A stretch of DNA of 64,000 nucleotides from Nostoc sp. FACHB-152 (GTDB lineage Bacteria; Cyanobacteriota; Cyanobacteriia; Cyanobacteriales; Nostocaceae). The stretch covers positions 1 through 64,000 of the forward strand of contig NZ_JACJRV010000028.1 of the NCBI RefSeq assembly GCF_014697475.1, read 5' to 3'. The notes beneath the pieces were generated by a model, which was not told the origin of the DNA, searched no databases, and saw only the letters and a list, made by a program, of their open reading frames with translations. The position numbers and the translations under genes are program-made. Position 1 is the first letter of the stretch. The number at the start of each line of letters is the position of its first letter. Below are positions 16,465 through 26,697 of the stretch, piece after piece.

Positions 16465-17616
16465 CTACTGAGCCAATACTCTGGCTGCTGCCGCTACACC
16501 AGCACCGGGGGTAAAGTTTTCGTAACCTAGTTCTAGCAACACAACTTCTAGAGATGCTATGCAGCTAAGGATATCGCGATCGCTGACAAAGCCCAAGTGA
16601 CCAATCCGGAAAATTTTATTTTTCAGATGGTCTTGACCACCAGCTAAGGCAATATCAAAACGCTTGTTCATCAACGAGCGAATTTTATCCGCTTCAATAC
16701 CTACTGGTGCTACTGCTGTAATTGCTGGACTAGCACAGTTATCTGCGGCAAACAATGGCAAATTCAACCCTTTAATAGCAGCGCGAGTAGCATTCTTTTG
16801 GCGTTCATGTCGCCCAAAGATGGACTCTAAACCTTCTTCTTTCATCATCCCCAAGGTGGTATGCAGTGCCACAATTAAATTGACAGGGGGGGTGAAAGGT
16901 GTGGTATTTTTGTCGGCAGATTTTTTGTATTTGCCTAAATCTAGATAATATTTCGGCAATTTAGCTGTTTTGTATGCTTCCCAAGCTTTATTGCTCACAG
17001 AAACAAAACCTAACCCTGGGGGAATCATGTATCCTTTTTGAGAACCAGAAGCTACTACATCTAGTCCCCAAGCATCCACAGGCAAATTAAATGCGCCTAA
17101 ACTAGTCACCGCATCCACAATAATTAGCGCTTGACCATGTTCTTTCACGTGGCGGTTGATAGTTTCTAAGTCATTGAGAACACCAGTTGATGTTTCACTA
17201 TGGGTAATAATGACGGCTTTGATTTCTTTGGCGGTGTCTGCTTGTAGTTTTTCGGCAAACTGCGCTGGGTCTAAAGGTTTACCCCATTCCGCAGTAATGG
17301 TTTCGACATTTAAACCATAGGCTTGGCCGACTTCTGCCCAACGTTCACCAAATTTACCATTACAGCCAACCAAAATGCGATCGCCTGGAGAAAGAAAGTT
17401 AACTATCCCCGCCTCGACTGCACCTGTACCGCTAACATTCAGCATCAGTACATCATTTTCAGTTTGGTGCAACCATTTCAGATTGGCAAACACTTCTGCC
17501 AGTAAATTACTAAATTCACTGGTACGGTGGCCAATAGGGTGCTTGGCTAAAGCTAGTAAAGCCGCTTCTGGCACCGGGGTGGGGCCAGGAATCATCAGCA
17601 TCAGCTTATCTTGCAT
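16465..17616 (-). CDS. Class V aminotransferase (alanine/serine-glyoxylate type)
   Basis: The 383-residue PLP enzyme has IPGPTPVPEAAL at the N-terminus, the cofactor contacts SGTGAVEAG (62-70) and DAVTSLGAF (168-176), and the PLP lysine in SGSQKGYM (Lys194). Such enzymes transaminate glyoxylate with alanine or serine in photorespiration. In Anabaena this protein was historically labelled the 42-kDa subunit of a soluble hydrogenase; the sequence plainly shows an aminotransferase. It is probably a single-gene transcript. Confidence 0.92.
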   Translation of the reverse strand: MQDKLMLMIPGPTPVPEAALLALAKHPIGHRTSEFSNLLAEVFANLKWLHQTENDVLMLNVSGTGAVEAGIVNFLSPGDRILVGCNGKFGERWAEVGQAYGLNVETITAEWGKPLDPAQFAEKLQADTAKEIKAVIITHSETSTGVLNDLETINRHVKEHGQALIIVDAVTSLGAFNLPVDAWGLDVVASGSQKGYMIPPGLGFVSVSNKAWEAYKTAKLPKYYLDLGKYKKSADKNTTPFTPPVNLIVALHTTLGMMKEEGLESIFGRHERQKNATRAAIKGLNLPLFAADNCASPAITAVAPVGIEADKIRSLMNKRFDIALAGGQDHLKNKIFRIGHLGFVSDRDILSCIASLEVVLLELGYENFTPGAGVAAAARVLAQ

Positions 17617-18020
17617 ATGTTTGTCCTAGTAAGCAAATAAAAGTTAAAAGTTTGCGGGATGGTTAATTCTAGAGCAAAAACTATACATAGTCATATGCAC
17701 ATACAGTTTAATTTAGCTCCAGTATTTTTTGTATTCTTTAAATCCATAGAAATTGTTGGTCAGCTTGACCTTTACAATTTGAGAACTCTAGATAACCTAA
17801 TCTTCTTTAAGGAAATTCCACCAGACGCATCAATCTTCGCATCTGATATGTATAAGCTTATTTTCAGCTAACAACAAGGAGACATCTAAGTTTATTACCC
17901 AGTTTGTTTAAGTTTTATAGCGGCGATTCTCTAGAATCTCACAAATTGGGGTACAGGTACAATGAATTATCAAATTTTTGTAGAGACGTAGCATTGCTAC
18001 GTCTCTACTGGTGTAATCAC
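17617..18020. other. Gap upstream of the aminotransferase gene
   Basis: It contains the aminotransferase promoter region and a palindromic repeat at 17980-18008. A 70-codon frame at 17659-17871 has no ribosome site and reads like non-coding AT-rich DNA, so it is not called. Confidence 0.5.
17980..18008. repeat. Palindromic interspersed repeat (GTAGAGACGTAGC type)
   Basis: Perfect 13-bp arms, GTAGAGACGTAGC and GCTACGTCTCTAC, around ATT. A sister copy lies at 46405-46427. This is a known style of REP/MITE-like element in Nostocales. Placed just beyond the 3' end of the sugar-binding protein gene, it could also act as a transcription stop. Confidence 0.75.
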
Positions 18021-19313
18021 TTATTTTCCCCAAATTAAATCTAAACGCTCTTGTGCTTTTTTCAAAGCTCCTTGGGGAGATTCACCTAACAATGTAGCTT
18101 CAATTGCTCGGCCAAGACTATCAGATAAACGACTATAACCAGCTAAAGTAGGTCTTGCACGTGCCACAGGCATTTGCTCTAAAAACACTTTCATCCAAGG
18201 TTTTTGGTTAATGTATTGCTGATAAGCTGTACTTTGGGCAGCTTTTAGATTCACTGGTAAAAATCCTGTACCAATTGCCCATTCGGTTTGAAATTCTTCA
18301 CTTAAAACATACTCTAAAAACTTGAGTGCAGCTTTCTCTTTCTCTGGCGTGGTTTTCATCACATAAAAATTGCCTGTACCTGTGACTGTTGCTGGACGAA
18401 CATCATTAGGAATAGGAAAAACTTGATAATCAACGTTAGATTTAGTGATATAAGTCCAAGGCCCGGTAATTTGCATCGCTACCCGACCCCCAATAAAAGC
18501 ATCTTCTTCATAGCCACGTTCTGGAGGAGAAAGAGTAGCTGAACCATCTTTTAACAAGTCTTGCCAAAACTGTAAAGCATGAACCGTTTGAGGGTTATTT
18601 AAGTTGGGTTGGCCATTAGTGACAACCTCACCACCAGCACTCAATAAAAAGGGAAACCAACTAAAAACAGTCCATTCTCCCTTACCCAAAGGGAGCAACA
18701 TCCCATACTGTTCTGGCCTTTTGTCACCATTGCGGTCTAAAGTCAATTTTTTGGCTACTTGTCGCAATTCTGCCCAAGTTTTGGGTGTATCTGTAATACC
18801 CGCAGCTTTAAAAAGTTTGGGGCGGTAAAAAATGCCTATATTACTCGTATACAGTGGTAATGACCATAAATGTCCATCTAATGTTAATTCTTCTAACAGG
18901 TTAGGGCTAATTTCTGATTTAAGAGGTGATTGGTCTAGCCAACCTTCTAAAGGTCGAATTGCCCCTAGTTCCACAAACTGACCAGTAACTTGTGGGTAAA
19001 AGGAGAGAATATCTGGCGGTACTTTACCGACAACTGCTGTTAAAATCTTTGGCAGTTGTTGATCGAGTTGACCAGCATAGATAGACTCCACCTGTACATC
19101 AGTATGAGTCTGGTTGAATTTATCTACCAATTTTTGAAATACATCACGATTTACAGGAGGATTAATAGCGTGCCATAGTGTCAGATGAATAACGTGGTTA
19201 TCTTGCTGTACAGTCCTCTGGCAACTCGATAAAAATATCACACATCCACTTAATATAGTGAGCAAAATCGCCAGTTGGCTTGTGGAATAAAGAAATCGGC
19301 GAATGAATTTCAT
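18021..19313 (-). CDS. ABC sugar transporter substrate-binding lipoprotein
   Basis: Starting from the ATG at 19313 (430 residues; ten further residues are possible), the protein has a signal peptide ending in a lipobox-like LSSC, then a family 1 extracellular solute-binding fold: VIHLTLWHAINPPVNRDVF, TGTGNFYVMKTTPEKEKAAL. It resembles maltose or glycerol-phosphate (UgpB/MalE) binding proteins and should sit outside the cytoplasmic membrane. No permease or ATPase genes adjoin it, so its transporter partners are elsewhere. The sugar cannot be predicted. Confidence 0.85.
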   Translation of the reverse strand: MKFIRRFLYSTSQLAILLTILSGCVIFLSSCQRTVQQDNHVIHLTLWHAINPPVNRDVFQKLVDKFNQTHTDVQVESIYAGQLDQQLPKILTAVVGKVPPDILSFYPQVTGQFVELGAIRPLEGWLDQSPLKSEISPNLLEELTLDGHLWSLPLYTSNIGIFYRPKLFKAAGITDTPKTWAELRQVAKKLTLDRNGDKRPEQYGMLLPLGKGEWTVFSWFPFLLSAGGEVVTNGQPNLNNPQTVHALQFWQDLLKDGSATLSPPERGYEEDAFIGGRVAMQITGPWTYITKSNVDYQVFPIPNDVRPATVTGTGNFYVMKTTPEKEKAALKFLEYVLSEEFQTEWAIGTGFLPVNLKAAQSTAYQQYINQKPWMKVFLEQMPVARARPTLAGYSRLSDSLGRAIEATLLGESPQGALKKAQERLDLIWGK

Positions 19314-19593
19314 AAATGGTGATAAAAAAATAATAGGTTTCATAGTTGGTGTGTAGTCAGATTCAACAAATGTATTATTGCAAACAGTATTGATCTATTT
19401 GTAAATTACTGATATTTCTGTAAGTTTGAGCTATAGCTATTAGCTAATTTTTACTATTTGTAGAGAATTAAAAATTTAAGTATTTAGAAATATTATTAAT
19501 ATGCTAAGTATTCATAAAAATCTTATGCATAAGTAAAAAATATAGCGCATATAGTAACATAATAACTGCTAAGTTAATTTTATAAGATAGTTT

Positions 19594-20343
19594 ATGCCAA
19601 ATTTTCCTACCCCTAGCTTTTTGGACAATTATTTGCAAAACTCGTTTTATTTGAAGCAACATCTCCAAGAATTTTTAAATTTAGAGCCAGAGATTCTCGA
19701 TAATAAATTAATAAACAAACGTGAGGAGATTCAAGATTTAGGACACAAAGATTTTGACTGGGAACAAGTCAATGCTTTTTATAGTGAAAAGGTTGGGGAA
19801 CTTTATTTATTTGAACTTGGTGCATGGCATTTAGAAAGTCATGAATACATTGGAGATACTTTAAGATTAATTGCCGACCATGCCCAAGGTATAGTTTTAG
19901 ATTTTGGTGGTGGAATTGGCACTCATACAATTGGGGCTGCAATGTCGCCCAACGTAAAGCAAGTAATTTATTGCGATCTGAATCCTGTTAACCTTGATTT
20001 TGTAAAGTATCGAGCTAAAAAAATGGGATTATTACACAAAATAACTTGTTATCAAAAAATGCCAGCCCAAGAACAAGAAGTATTTGATACTATTTTATGT
20101 TTTGATGTTTTAGAACATTTACCAGAGCCTAGTCAGCAGTTATTAAAATTTCATCAAGCTTTGACGGCTCAGGGAAAAATTATTATGAATTGGTATTTTT
20201 TTAAAGGTTTCAACTATGAGTTTCCCTTCCATTTAGACGATCCAAAAGTTATTGATCGCTTCTTTGGGACACTGCAAAATAAACTATTAGAAGTATTTCA
20301 TCCTTATCTGATTACAGCCCGTTGCTACCGTAAGCATAATTAA
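19594..20343 (+). CDS. SAM-dependent class I methyltransferase
   Basis: The 249-residue protein has motif I VLDFGGGIGTH (101-111), an acidic strand-2 end (VIYCDLN) and motif IV TILCFDVLEHL, typical of class I methyltransferases. The 90-residue N-terminal part is helical and without a recognised domain. It precedes a glycosyltransferase by 47 bp on the same strand, so the two probably act on one glycan, glycolipid or secondary product. Substrate unknown. Confidence 0.85.
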   Translation: MPNFPTPSFLDNYLQNSFYLKQHLQEFLNLEPEILDNKLINKREEIQDLGHKDFDWEQVNAFYSEKVGELYLFELGAWHLESHEYIGDTLRLIADHAQGIVLDFGGGIGTHTIGAAMSPNVKQVIYCDLNPVNLDFVKYRAKKMGLLHKITCYQKMPAQEQEVFDTILCFDVLEHLPEPSQQLLKFHQALTAQGKIIMNWYFFKGFNYEFPFHLDDPKVIDRFFGTLQNKLLEVFHPYLITARCYRKHN

Positions 20344-20390
20344 CAGCAGGGAAATAGCTTGTAGCTTGATTAATTTCATTCAAAAAATCA

Positions 20391-21470
20391 ATGGCAGACA
20401 AATCACACAAAATATTAATTATGTCCACACCAGTTGGTGCGATCGGTAGTGGATTGGGAGGCGGGGTAGAATTAAATGTATTAAATTTCGCCAAAGAACT
20501 ACAGCGAAGAGGACACCAAATAGAGATTGTGGCTCCACAGGGTTCGGTTTGTTCTTTACCGATTACAGAAATTCCGGGCGCAATCCAAATACCGGCCCAA
20601 AATCAGTTGCGGGTTGACCCGGTTTTAATACCCTGTAATTCTGTGTTGGCGAATATGTGGGATTATGCCCGGCAAGCGCAAGCAAATTATGATGTGATTT
20701 TGAATTTTGCTTATGACTGGTTGCCTTTGTATTTAACGTCTTTTTTTAACTGTCCGATCGCTCATTTCATCAGTATGAGTTCATTGACAGATGCAATGGA
20801 TAGAGTTATTGAAAAGGTAGCGAATGAGTTTCCTGGTAGCGTTGCTGTTCAAGGCAAAGTTCAGGCAGATACTTTTACATTTGCTGAGAAATTTGTTTAT
20901 GTCCGTAATTGCGTAGATGTATCTGCTTATCAGTTCTGTAGTCAACCTAGTAATTCTTTAGCTTGGATAGGCAGGATAGCATCAGAAAAAGGTTTAGAGG
21001 ATGCAGTCGCTGCTTCTCAAATTACAGGTATTTCTCTGAAGATTTTTGGACTGTTGCAAGATACAGCTTATTGGCAACAAATTCATCAACAATATCCTGA
21101 AGCTCCAATAGAATATATGGGATTTTTGCCGACCTATGAGCTACAACAGCACTTAGGTAAGTGTAGAGCTTTATTAGCAACGCCCCGATGGATCGATGCT
21201 TACCCAACAGTCGCCTTAGAAGCAATGGCTTGTGGAGTACCAGTAATAGCTTATCGCCGAGGTGGATTAGCTGAAATTGTAGAGGATGGTAACACAGGTT
21301 TTTTAGTAGAACCCGATCGCGTTCCAGGTTTAGTAGAAGCTATTCATCGTCTTGATAAAATCGATCGCCTAGCTTGTCGTCAGCGTGCAGAAGATGAGTA
21401 TTCTTTAGAAGCTATGGGCGATCGCTTAGAAAAATGGTTTGCTGACATTTTGAGCCATCAGAGCAAATAA
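20391..21470 (+). CDS. Glycosyltransferase family 4
   Basis: The 359-residue protein has a GT-B fold: N-terminal STPVGAIGSGLGGGVELNVL (glycine-rich acceptor loop), central SLAWIGRIASEKGLEDAV, and C-terminal LEAMACGVPVIAYRRGG with the donor-binding Glu residues. It transfers a sugar from a nucleotide-sugar to an unknown acceptor in the cytosol. It is coupled to the methyltransferase upstream. Confidence 0.9.
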   Translation: MADKSHKILIMSTPVGAIGSGLGGGVELNVLNFAKELQRRGHQIEIVAPQGSVCSLPITEIPGAIQIPAQNQLRVDPVLIPCNSVLANMWDYARQAQANYDVILNFAYDWLPLYLTSFFNCPIAHFISMSSLTDAMDRVIEKVANEFPGSVAVQGKVQADTFTFAEKFVYVRNCVDVSAYQFCSQPSNSLAWIGRIASEKGLEDAVAASQITGISLKIFGLLQDTAYWQQIHQQYPEAPIEYMGFLPTYELQQHLGKCRALLATPRWIDAYPTVALEAMACGVPVIAYRRGGLAEIVEDGNTGFLVEPDRVPGLVEAIHRLDKIDRLACRQRAEDEYSLEAMGDRLEKWFADILSHQSK

Positions 21471-21480
21471 GCTGTCAGCA

Positions 21481-21771
21481 TTAATCAGGAGCAACCACTC
21501 TCTCCGCGATATGATGGTTGAGCGACCAACGGTGATCCACAGGCATAGAAGAAACCTGACAAATTTGTTCTAGCCGTTTTTGTTGGACTGCGGCTTTGCG
21601 GAGAGTAATAATTAGCTGATTTACCTGATTTCGTAAATCTGGATTCTGATTGACTGCTAACATAGTTTGTCTTTCTAAAAGTTGCAGTATCAGCTCGTAG
21701 TGAATGGGTGACGGCAGAGGAATTTGCTCCATGTGGCTTAATATTGCAGATGTATAATTTGTATTCATCAA
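21481..21771 (-). CDS. DUF5340 small cyanobacterial protein
   Basis: A 96-residue, mostly helical protein with PLPSPIHYELILQLLERQTM and QVNQLIITLRKAAVQQKRLE. It fits the cyanobacterial DUF5340 family, of unknown function. Two ATG codons stand at the start; the second would drop one residue. It is convergent with the glycosyltransferase gene, their ends 10 bp apart. Confidence 0.75.
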   Translation of the reverse strand: MMNTNYTSAILSHMEQIPLPSPIHYELILQLLERQTMLAVNQNPDLRNQVNQLIITLRKAAVQQKRLEQICQVSSMPVDHRWSLNHHIAERVVAPD

Positions 21772-21916
21772 AATTTATCTCTTGCTATGAATTGTTACAC
21801 AAGAAACAAATTTTTAGTTGTAGGGTGTATGTATTTAGGAATTAAGTTTTAGCAAAGAGGTAAGTAATACGGTAGAGATGATGTTGCCGTCAGCACAGAG
21901 CAATATAGCATCGCCT

Positions 21917-22807
21917 TTAATAACTTTTAGGTAAGAGTTGGGCGATCGCTACTTCTGGATCTGGTTTTTTGACTAATGATTCGCCAATCAACACGGCAGC
22001 TGCACCTGCTTTTTCTACTATACTTAAATCGTCGGGGGTATGTAGACCCGATTCACTGACAACTAAGATATTTCGTTCACGTAATTGCTCACCCCTAGCT
22101 TCTAAAAGTTGGCACGTAGTTTGTAAGTCTACGGTGAAATCTTCTAGATTGCGGTTGTTAATCCCCACTAAGGAAACACCATCTAAAGCTAGTACCCGAT
22201 CGAGTTCTTCTAAGCTGTGGACTTCAATCAAAGCTGCCATATTCAGGGCTTTAGCAATTTTGATGAAATATTGTAAGTCTTGGTCACTGAGGATAGCTGC
22301 AATTAATAAAACCGCATCTGCACCATAAATCCGGGCTAAATACATCTGGTAAGGATAAATAATAAATTCCTTACACAATAAAGGTATATCAACGGTGGCG
22401 CGTACCTTAGCTAAGTTGTCAAAGCTGCCTTGAAAAAATTTAACATCCGTCAATACAGAAATACAACTAGCACCACCTTGCTGGTAGGATAGAGCGATCG
22501 CTACAGGGTCAAAATCCTCCCGTAAAACACCCTTACTCGGTGAAGCTTTTTTGACTTCGGCAATCAACGCTGGTTTTGTCTTACCTTGTTTAAGGGCGGC
22601 AACAAAATCCAAAGTTGGCGGTGCAGAAAGTGCTTGTTTTTGCAACTCTATCAACGGCTGCTTTTCTCGCATTTGGTCAACTTCAACTTCTTTTTGCCAG
22701 ACAATTTCTTCCAAAATATTGTTGGGTGCTGCATCTGGCAGGGCAACCTGATAGCGCAATATGGATACATCTATAGCTGGGCTAGGTGGACGGCGACGGA
22801 TTTGCAT
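21917..22807 (-). CDS. trpC: Indole-3-glycerol phosphate synthase
   Basis: The 296-residue TIM-barrel enzyme closes the indole ring in tryptophan synthesis. Marks are [33 protein letters not shown], the catalytic [23 protein letters not shown] and [11 protein letters not shown]. The 40-residue N-terminal extension is common in cyanobacterial TrpC. It lies 79 bp downstream of lpd on the same strand, separated by an STRR hairpin, so co-transcription is possible. Confidence 0.96.
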   Translation of the reverse strand: MQIRRRPPSPAIDVSILRYQVALPDAAPNNILEEIVWQKEVEVDQMREKQPLIELQKQALSAPPTLDFVAALKQGKTKPALIAEVKKASPSKGVLREDFDPVAIALSYQQGGASCISVLTDVKFFQGSFDNLAKVRATVDIPLLCKEFIIYPYQMYLARIYGADAVLLIAAILSDQDLQYFIKIAKALNMAALIEVHSLEELDRVLALDGVSLVGINNRNLEDFTVDLQTTCQLLEARGEQLRERNILVVSESGLHTPDDLSIVEKAGAAAVLIGESLVKKPDPEVAIAQLLPKSY

Positions 22808-22812
22808 ATAAC

Positions 22813-22886
22813 TATGAAGTGTGAAGTGTGAAGTATGAAAAGTAAAGGATGAAGTTTATATTTCAGACTTCATCCTTCATACTTTT
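22813..22886. repeat. STRR hairpin between lpd and trpC
   Basis: TGAAGTGTGAAGTATGAA-type units pair with the inverted ACTTCATCCTTCATACTTT units, forming a long imperfect stem. A near-identical arrangement lies at 54024-54090 between cruF and cruG. Confidence 0.75.
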
Positions 22887-24314
22887 TTAAGCTACTGCCC
22901 GTTTATAGGCTTCATCTAGGACTTCCGAGAGGGTGGGGTGGGCATGAACTAGATGGGCGAGGGTGTGGACAGATTGACGGTTAGCGACGGCGGCGGAGGC
23001 TTCGTGAATTAAGTCAGAAGCGTGCATCCCGAAGATGTGAACGCCTAAAACTTCACCTGTGTCTTTGCGATAGATTACCTTAGCAATACCGTCGGCTTCG
23101 TTTTCTGCCAACGCCTTGGAGTTACCTTTGAAGTAACTCTTACTAGTACCAACTTCAAAACCTTCTGCTTGTCCCAATTCTTTAGCGGCGGTTTCTGTTA
23201 AACCAACGTAGCTAACTTCTGGGTGGGTGAAGGCGGCGGCGGGGATGCTGCGATAATCTACAGTACGCGATCGCCCGACGATATTTTCGACAGCGACAAT
23301 ACCTTGGGCAGAAGCAGCGTGAGCTAACATCATTTTGCCATTGGCATCACCGATTGCCCAAAGATGTGGCACAACTTCACCTGCACTCAGCACTGCCATG
23401 CGATCGTCTACAGGGATAAAGTTGCGTCTATCTAATTCCACACCCACAGATTCTAAACCGAGGTTTTGGGTAGCAGGGATGCGTCCTGTAGCTACCAAGC
23501 AAGCATCGACTTCCAAGACTTCTAAATCTTCCTTGGTTTTGAAGTCGGCTAACTCAATTACCACTGGCGAACCAGGAATGACTCGTTTCGCGTAAATGCC
23601 GACTTTAGTTTCAATATCGCGGGGGGTAATTAATACCCGTTCAGCGAGTTTGGCAATGTCGCGGTCAAACCCTGGCATTAGCTGATCTAGGGCTTCAATC
23701 ATCGTGATTTCACTGCCCAAAGCCGAATAAACATCAGAAAATTCCAAGCCGATGTAACCGCTACCAATAATTGCCACCCAAGGCGGTAGAGATTCAAGTT
23801 TTACGCCTTGGTCACTGGTAAAAACTGTTTTGCCGTCTACTTCAATCCCTGGAGGGACAAAGGGAACTGAACCAGGCGACAGAATAATGTCTTTAGCGGT
23901 GATGGTTTTTTCACTGCCATCGCCCGTGACAGTGACTTTCTGTGTACCTGCGATTTTGCCCCAGCCCCGAATGATATCAACACCCAGACGCTTGAGGCTA
24001 TTGGTTAAATCGCCTTGAATTTTCGAGACTAGATTGCCGGCATGATTAGCGATCGCTTGGCGATCGAACTCCACATTGCCAATTTGAATGCCCAGTGACT
24101 TGAGGTGGTGGGCATTGCGTAACTCCCGCACACGTCCTGCTGCTGCTAACAAAGCTTTTGATGGAATACAGCCCCTGTTGACACAGGTTCCTCCCATATC
24201 TGCTGCTTCGATAATCGCCGTTTTCAAACCGCAGCTTACCGCGTGTAGGGCTGCGCCATGCCCGCCTACACCCGCACCAATAATTACTAAATCGTAATCA
24301 AATCCTTGACTCAC
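22887..24314 (-). CDS. lpdA: Dihydrolipoamide dehydrogenase
   Basis: The 475-residue flavoprotein has the FAD loop [15 protein letters not shown] (11-25), redox cysteines [13 protein letters not shown] (Cys44, Cys49), the NAD loop [27 protein letters not shown], and the C-terminal His-Glu pair in [13 protein letters not shown]. It is the E3 component reoxidising lipoamide in pyruvate dehydrogenase and related complexes. No lipoyl domain is attached. Confidence 0.95.
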   Translation of the reverse strand: MSQGFDYDLVIIGAGVGGHGAALHAVSCGLKTAIIEAADMGGTCVNRGCIPSKALLAAAGRVRELRNAHHLKSLGIQIGNVEFDRQAIANHAGNLVSKIQGDLTNSLKRLGVDIIRGWGKIAGTQKVTVTGDGSEKTITAKDIILSPGSVPFVPPGIEVDGKTVFTSDQGVKLESLPPWVAIIGSGYIGLEFSDVYSALGSEITMIEALDQLMPGFDRDIAKLAERVLITPRDIETKVGIYAKRVIPGSPVVIELADFKTKEDLEVLEVDACLVATGRIPATQNLGLESVGVELDRRNFIPVDDRMAVLSAGEVVPHLWAIGDANGKMMLAHAASAQGIVAVENIVGRSRTVDYRSIPAAAFTHPEVSYVGLTETAAKELGQAEGFEVGTSKSYFKGNSKALAENEADGIAKVIYRKDTGEVLGVHIFGMHASDLIHEASAAVANRQSVHTLAHLVHAHPTLSEVLDEAYKRAVA

Positions 24315-24824
24315 GTTAGTTTCCCCGTGTGCTTCGCCTATCTATTCTCAACTTGACTAGCAATCCTGACAACCCCTTGAGGTTGGGAGTGGCTAAATCA
24401 ACTATTATGATTCACGCTAGCAGGCGAATAGATAAATTTATTAACAATTTTAGTAAACATTATTTACTTATTTAATTTTATACTGATGTAGCTAATTTTT
24501 TTTGAAGAGTGTAATAGCTCATTCAGGTTGTAAAAATAGTTGCTCACCTTTGACACTCTTTTATTTTTTGTTACATCAATAAATTACCCAAAAATCTTAG
24601 TTAATTAGTATTAGAAACTACTAAGAAATATCAGTGTAGAAATCAATTAAATGTTGAAGTAATCATTTTATCGGCTGCTTTATTGTACTAGTATCGTATT
24701 GTTTGAAATTTCCGAAACAGCCTAATGGGTATGACTGGGAATTCAAATATGGGTATAAGCCAAAAAGCCAACCTGAATTTTAAATTCATATTTACGCATA
24801 GGATTTTCGCACTTCGTCTGCCCG
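24315..24824. other. Gap between lpdA and the SWIM protein gene
   Basis: A 510-bp AT-rich divergent promoter region. No RNA gene, repeat array or small protein gene was recognised. Confidence 0.5.
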
Positions 24825-26600
24825 ATGTCTATTCCCAAAATCAGTGAATTTACCATCCGTCGTTACGCTAACGCCAAGTCTTACCAACGAGGTGAGGCTT
24901 ATTTTGAGTCAGGTGCTGTTGATACCATTACTCGGCGCGGTAATCTGCTACAGGCAGAAGTTGATGGCAGTGAAGCTAGACCTTACCGTGTCAACCTCAG
25001 TTTTGATGGTCATAGTTTAACCTCGGCAAATTGTACCTGTGCCTACAACTTTGACGGATGGTGTAAACACATTGTGGCAACTATGCTAGTTTGTGTCCGC
25101 CAGCCAGAAATTATTGAGCATCGTCCGACATTGGCGCAATTACTAGATCGTCTAGATCATGTGCAAACTCAACGGCTAGTGCAAGAATTAGTAGCAGAAC
25201 AGCCGCAGCTGATTGAAGCGATAGATCGTCATGTCACCTGGATGACAAATACTGTTGCCCAGCCAAAAAAGCTAAAATCCCTGCGTCAAAATATTATTGA
25301 TACGAATCCTGTGCGTCGGCAAGTACGGCAAATCATCCACGAAGCTGTGCGCTATTTTGAGGATGGGTGTGAAGAAGACCCAATTTCAGAAGAATTGTTG
25401 AGTTTAGTACAGAGTGCGGTAAATTGGAGCGAGCAGGGAGAAGGTAAAAAAGCGATCGCAGTTTTAGAGGCAATTACTTCTACCTGTATCGAAAATTGGT
25501 ACGAAGTAGCGGAGTATGGTGCTGAATATGACGAAATTGCTTGGGAATTAAATAATGCTTGGTGTGAAGCTATTCTCTCGGCTGAACTCACTCCGGAAGA
25601 AAAAATTGATACCCAGGTAAATTTGGAAGTTTGGCAAGATGAATGGGAGGTCGATTTTAGTCTAAGTTTAGAGGCTTTGCGCCAAGGTTGGGATTACCCG
25701 CCATTAGTACAAGTCCTCCAAGGCAAGATTTGCGAAAGGGGAGCATGGGAAGCAACAATTCCAGATTATGCCGATGAATTGGCTTTAATTCGGCTCAAAA
25801 TTCTTGAACGTCAAGAGCGTTATCAAGAATACTTGTATCTTGCCGAGGCGGAAGGGCAAACTCGACAATACTTAACGATGCTAGGCAGACTCGGTAGGGT
25901 AGAAGAAGCCTTAGAAGCTGCCCAAAGTGAAATGAATTCAATGGAAGAAGCCTTTGCTTTAGGGAAGACTCTCAAAGAACAGGGAGCATTGCAGCAAGCA
26001 TTACATATTGCTCAACTTGGCTTGCAATTATCGGGTAATTGTCAGTATGACTTAGGAATTTGGACAAGTGAGTTAGCCCAGAAGTTAGGCAACAAAACAA
26101 CAGCTTTACAGGCAAAAAAGATAGCTTTTCAGGCTCACCCATCTTTAGAAGACTACCAAAATATTCAAGATTTGGCTGGCGAAGAATGGGAAACCGTTAA
26201 AGCCGACTTGCTCAAGATTCTCCGTGTCTATAGTAGTTGGGAAACTAGCCCCGTCAAGGTAGATATTTTCTTACAAGAAGGACTGATAGATGATGCAATT
26301 GCGATCGCAAATGAACTGAGTGAATATCAGAGTGATATTATTCATCGTGTCATGAATTCTGCCATTCCCTATCGTCCTGAATGGGTGATTAGCCATGCTT
26401 CTCGCCGTGCCGAATCAATTATGAATGCAGGGAAAGCCGAATATTATGATGCCGCAGTCGAGTGGTTAAAAAAAGCCCGCGCCGCTTATTTAGCATCAAA
26501 TAGACAAGCTGACTGGTCAAAATATCGAGCCAAATTAATGGCAACCCACGCCCGCAAGCGGAAATTGATGGGAATGTTACAGCAAAGAGAGATGGAATAA
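24825..26600 (+). CDS. SWIM zinc-finger protein with helical repeats
   Basis: The 591-residue protein begins with a SWIM domain: Cys70-x-Cys72 (NCTCAYN) and Cys80-x-His82 (WCKHIVA). The remainder (110-590) is all-helical, TPR-like, Glu/Ala/Leu-rich, for example QALHIAQLGLQLSGNCQYDL. SWIM domains bind DNA or proteins; bacterial versions often neighbour SWI2/SNF2 helicases, but none is adjacent here. Cytosolic; function not established. Confidence 0.85.
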   Translation: MSIPKISEFTIRRYANAKSYQRGEAYFESGAVDTITRRGNLLQAEVDGSEARPYRVNLSFDGHSLTSANCTCAYNFDGWCKHIVATMLVCVRQPEIIEHRPTLAQLLDRLDHVQTQRLVQELVAEQPQLIEAIDRHVTWMTNTVAQPKKLKSLRQNIIDTNPVRRQVRQIIHEAVRYFEDGCEEDPISEELLSLVQSAVNWSEQGEGKKAIAVLEAITSTCIENWYEVAEYGAEYDEIAWELNNAWCEAILSAELTPEEKIDTQVNLEVWQDEWEVDFSLSLEALRQGWDYPPLVQVLQGKICERGAWEATIPDYADELALIRLKILERQERYQEYLYLAEAEGQTRQYLTMLGRLGRVEEALEAAQSEMNSMEEAFALGKTLKEQGALQQALHIAQLGLQLSGNCQYDLGIWTSELAQKLGNKTTALQAKKIAFQAHPSLEDYQNIQDLAGEEWETVKADLLKILRVYSSWETSPVKVDIFLQEGLIDDAIAIANELSEYQSDIIHRVMNSAIPYRPEWVISHASRRAESIMNAGKAEYYDAAVEWLKKARAAYLASNRQADWSKYRAKLMATHARKRKLMGMLQQREME

Positions 26601-26697
26601 AGCCTTTCAATCCTGTTTTCTACTGTATGTTCAAACAGTTGATGCTATGGGAAATATAGGTAATATCTATACCTAAAGTTTCTCAGTAATACCTGTC

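Noticed and set aside
17659-17871. 70-codon frame upstream of the aminotransferase gene
   Set aside because: AT-driven composition, no ribosome site, no recognised motif; it lies in a promoter region.
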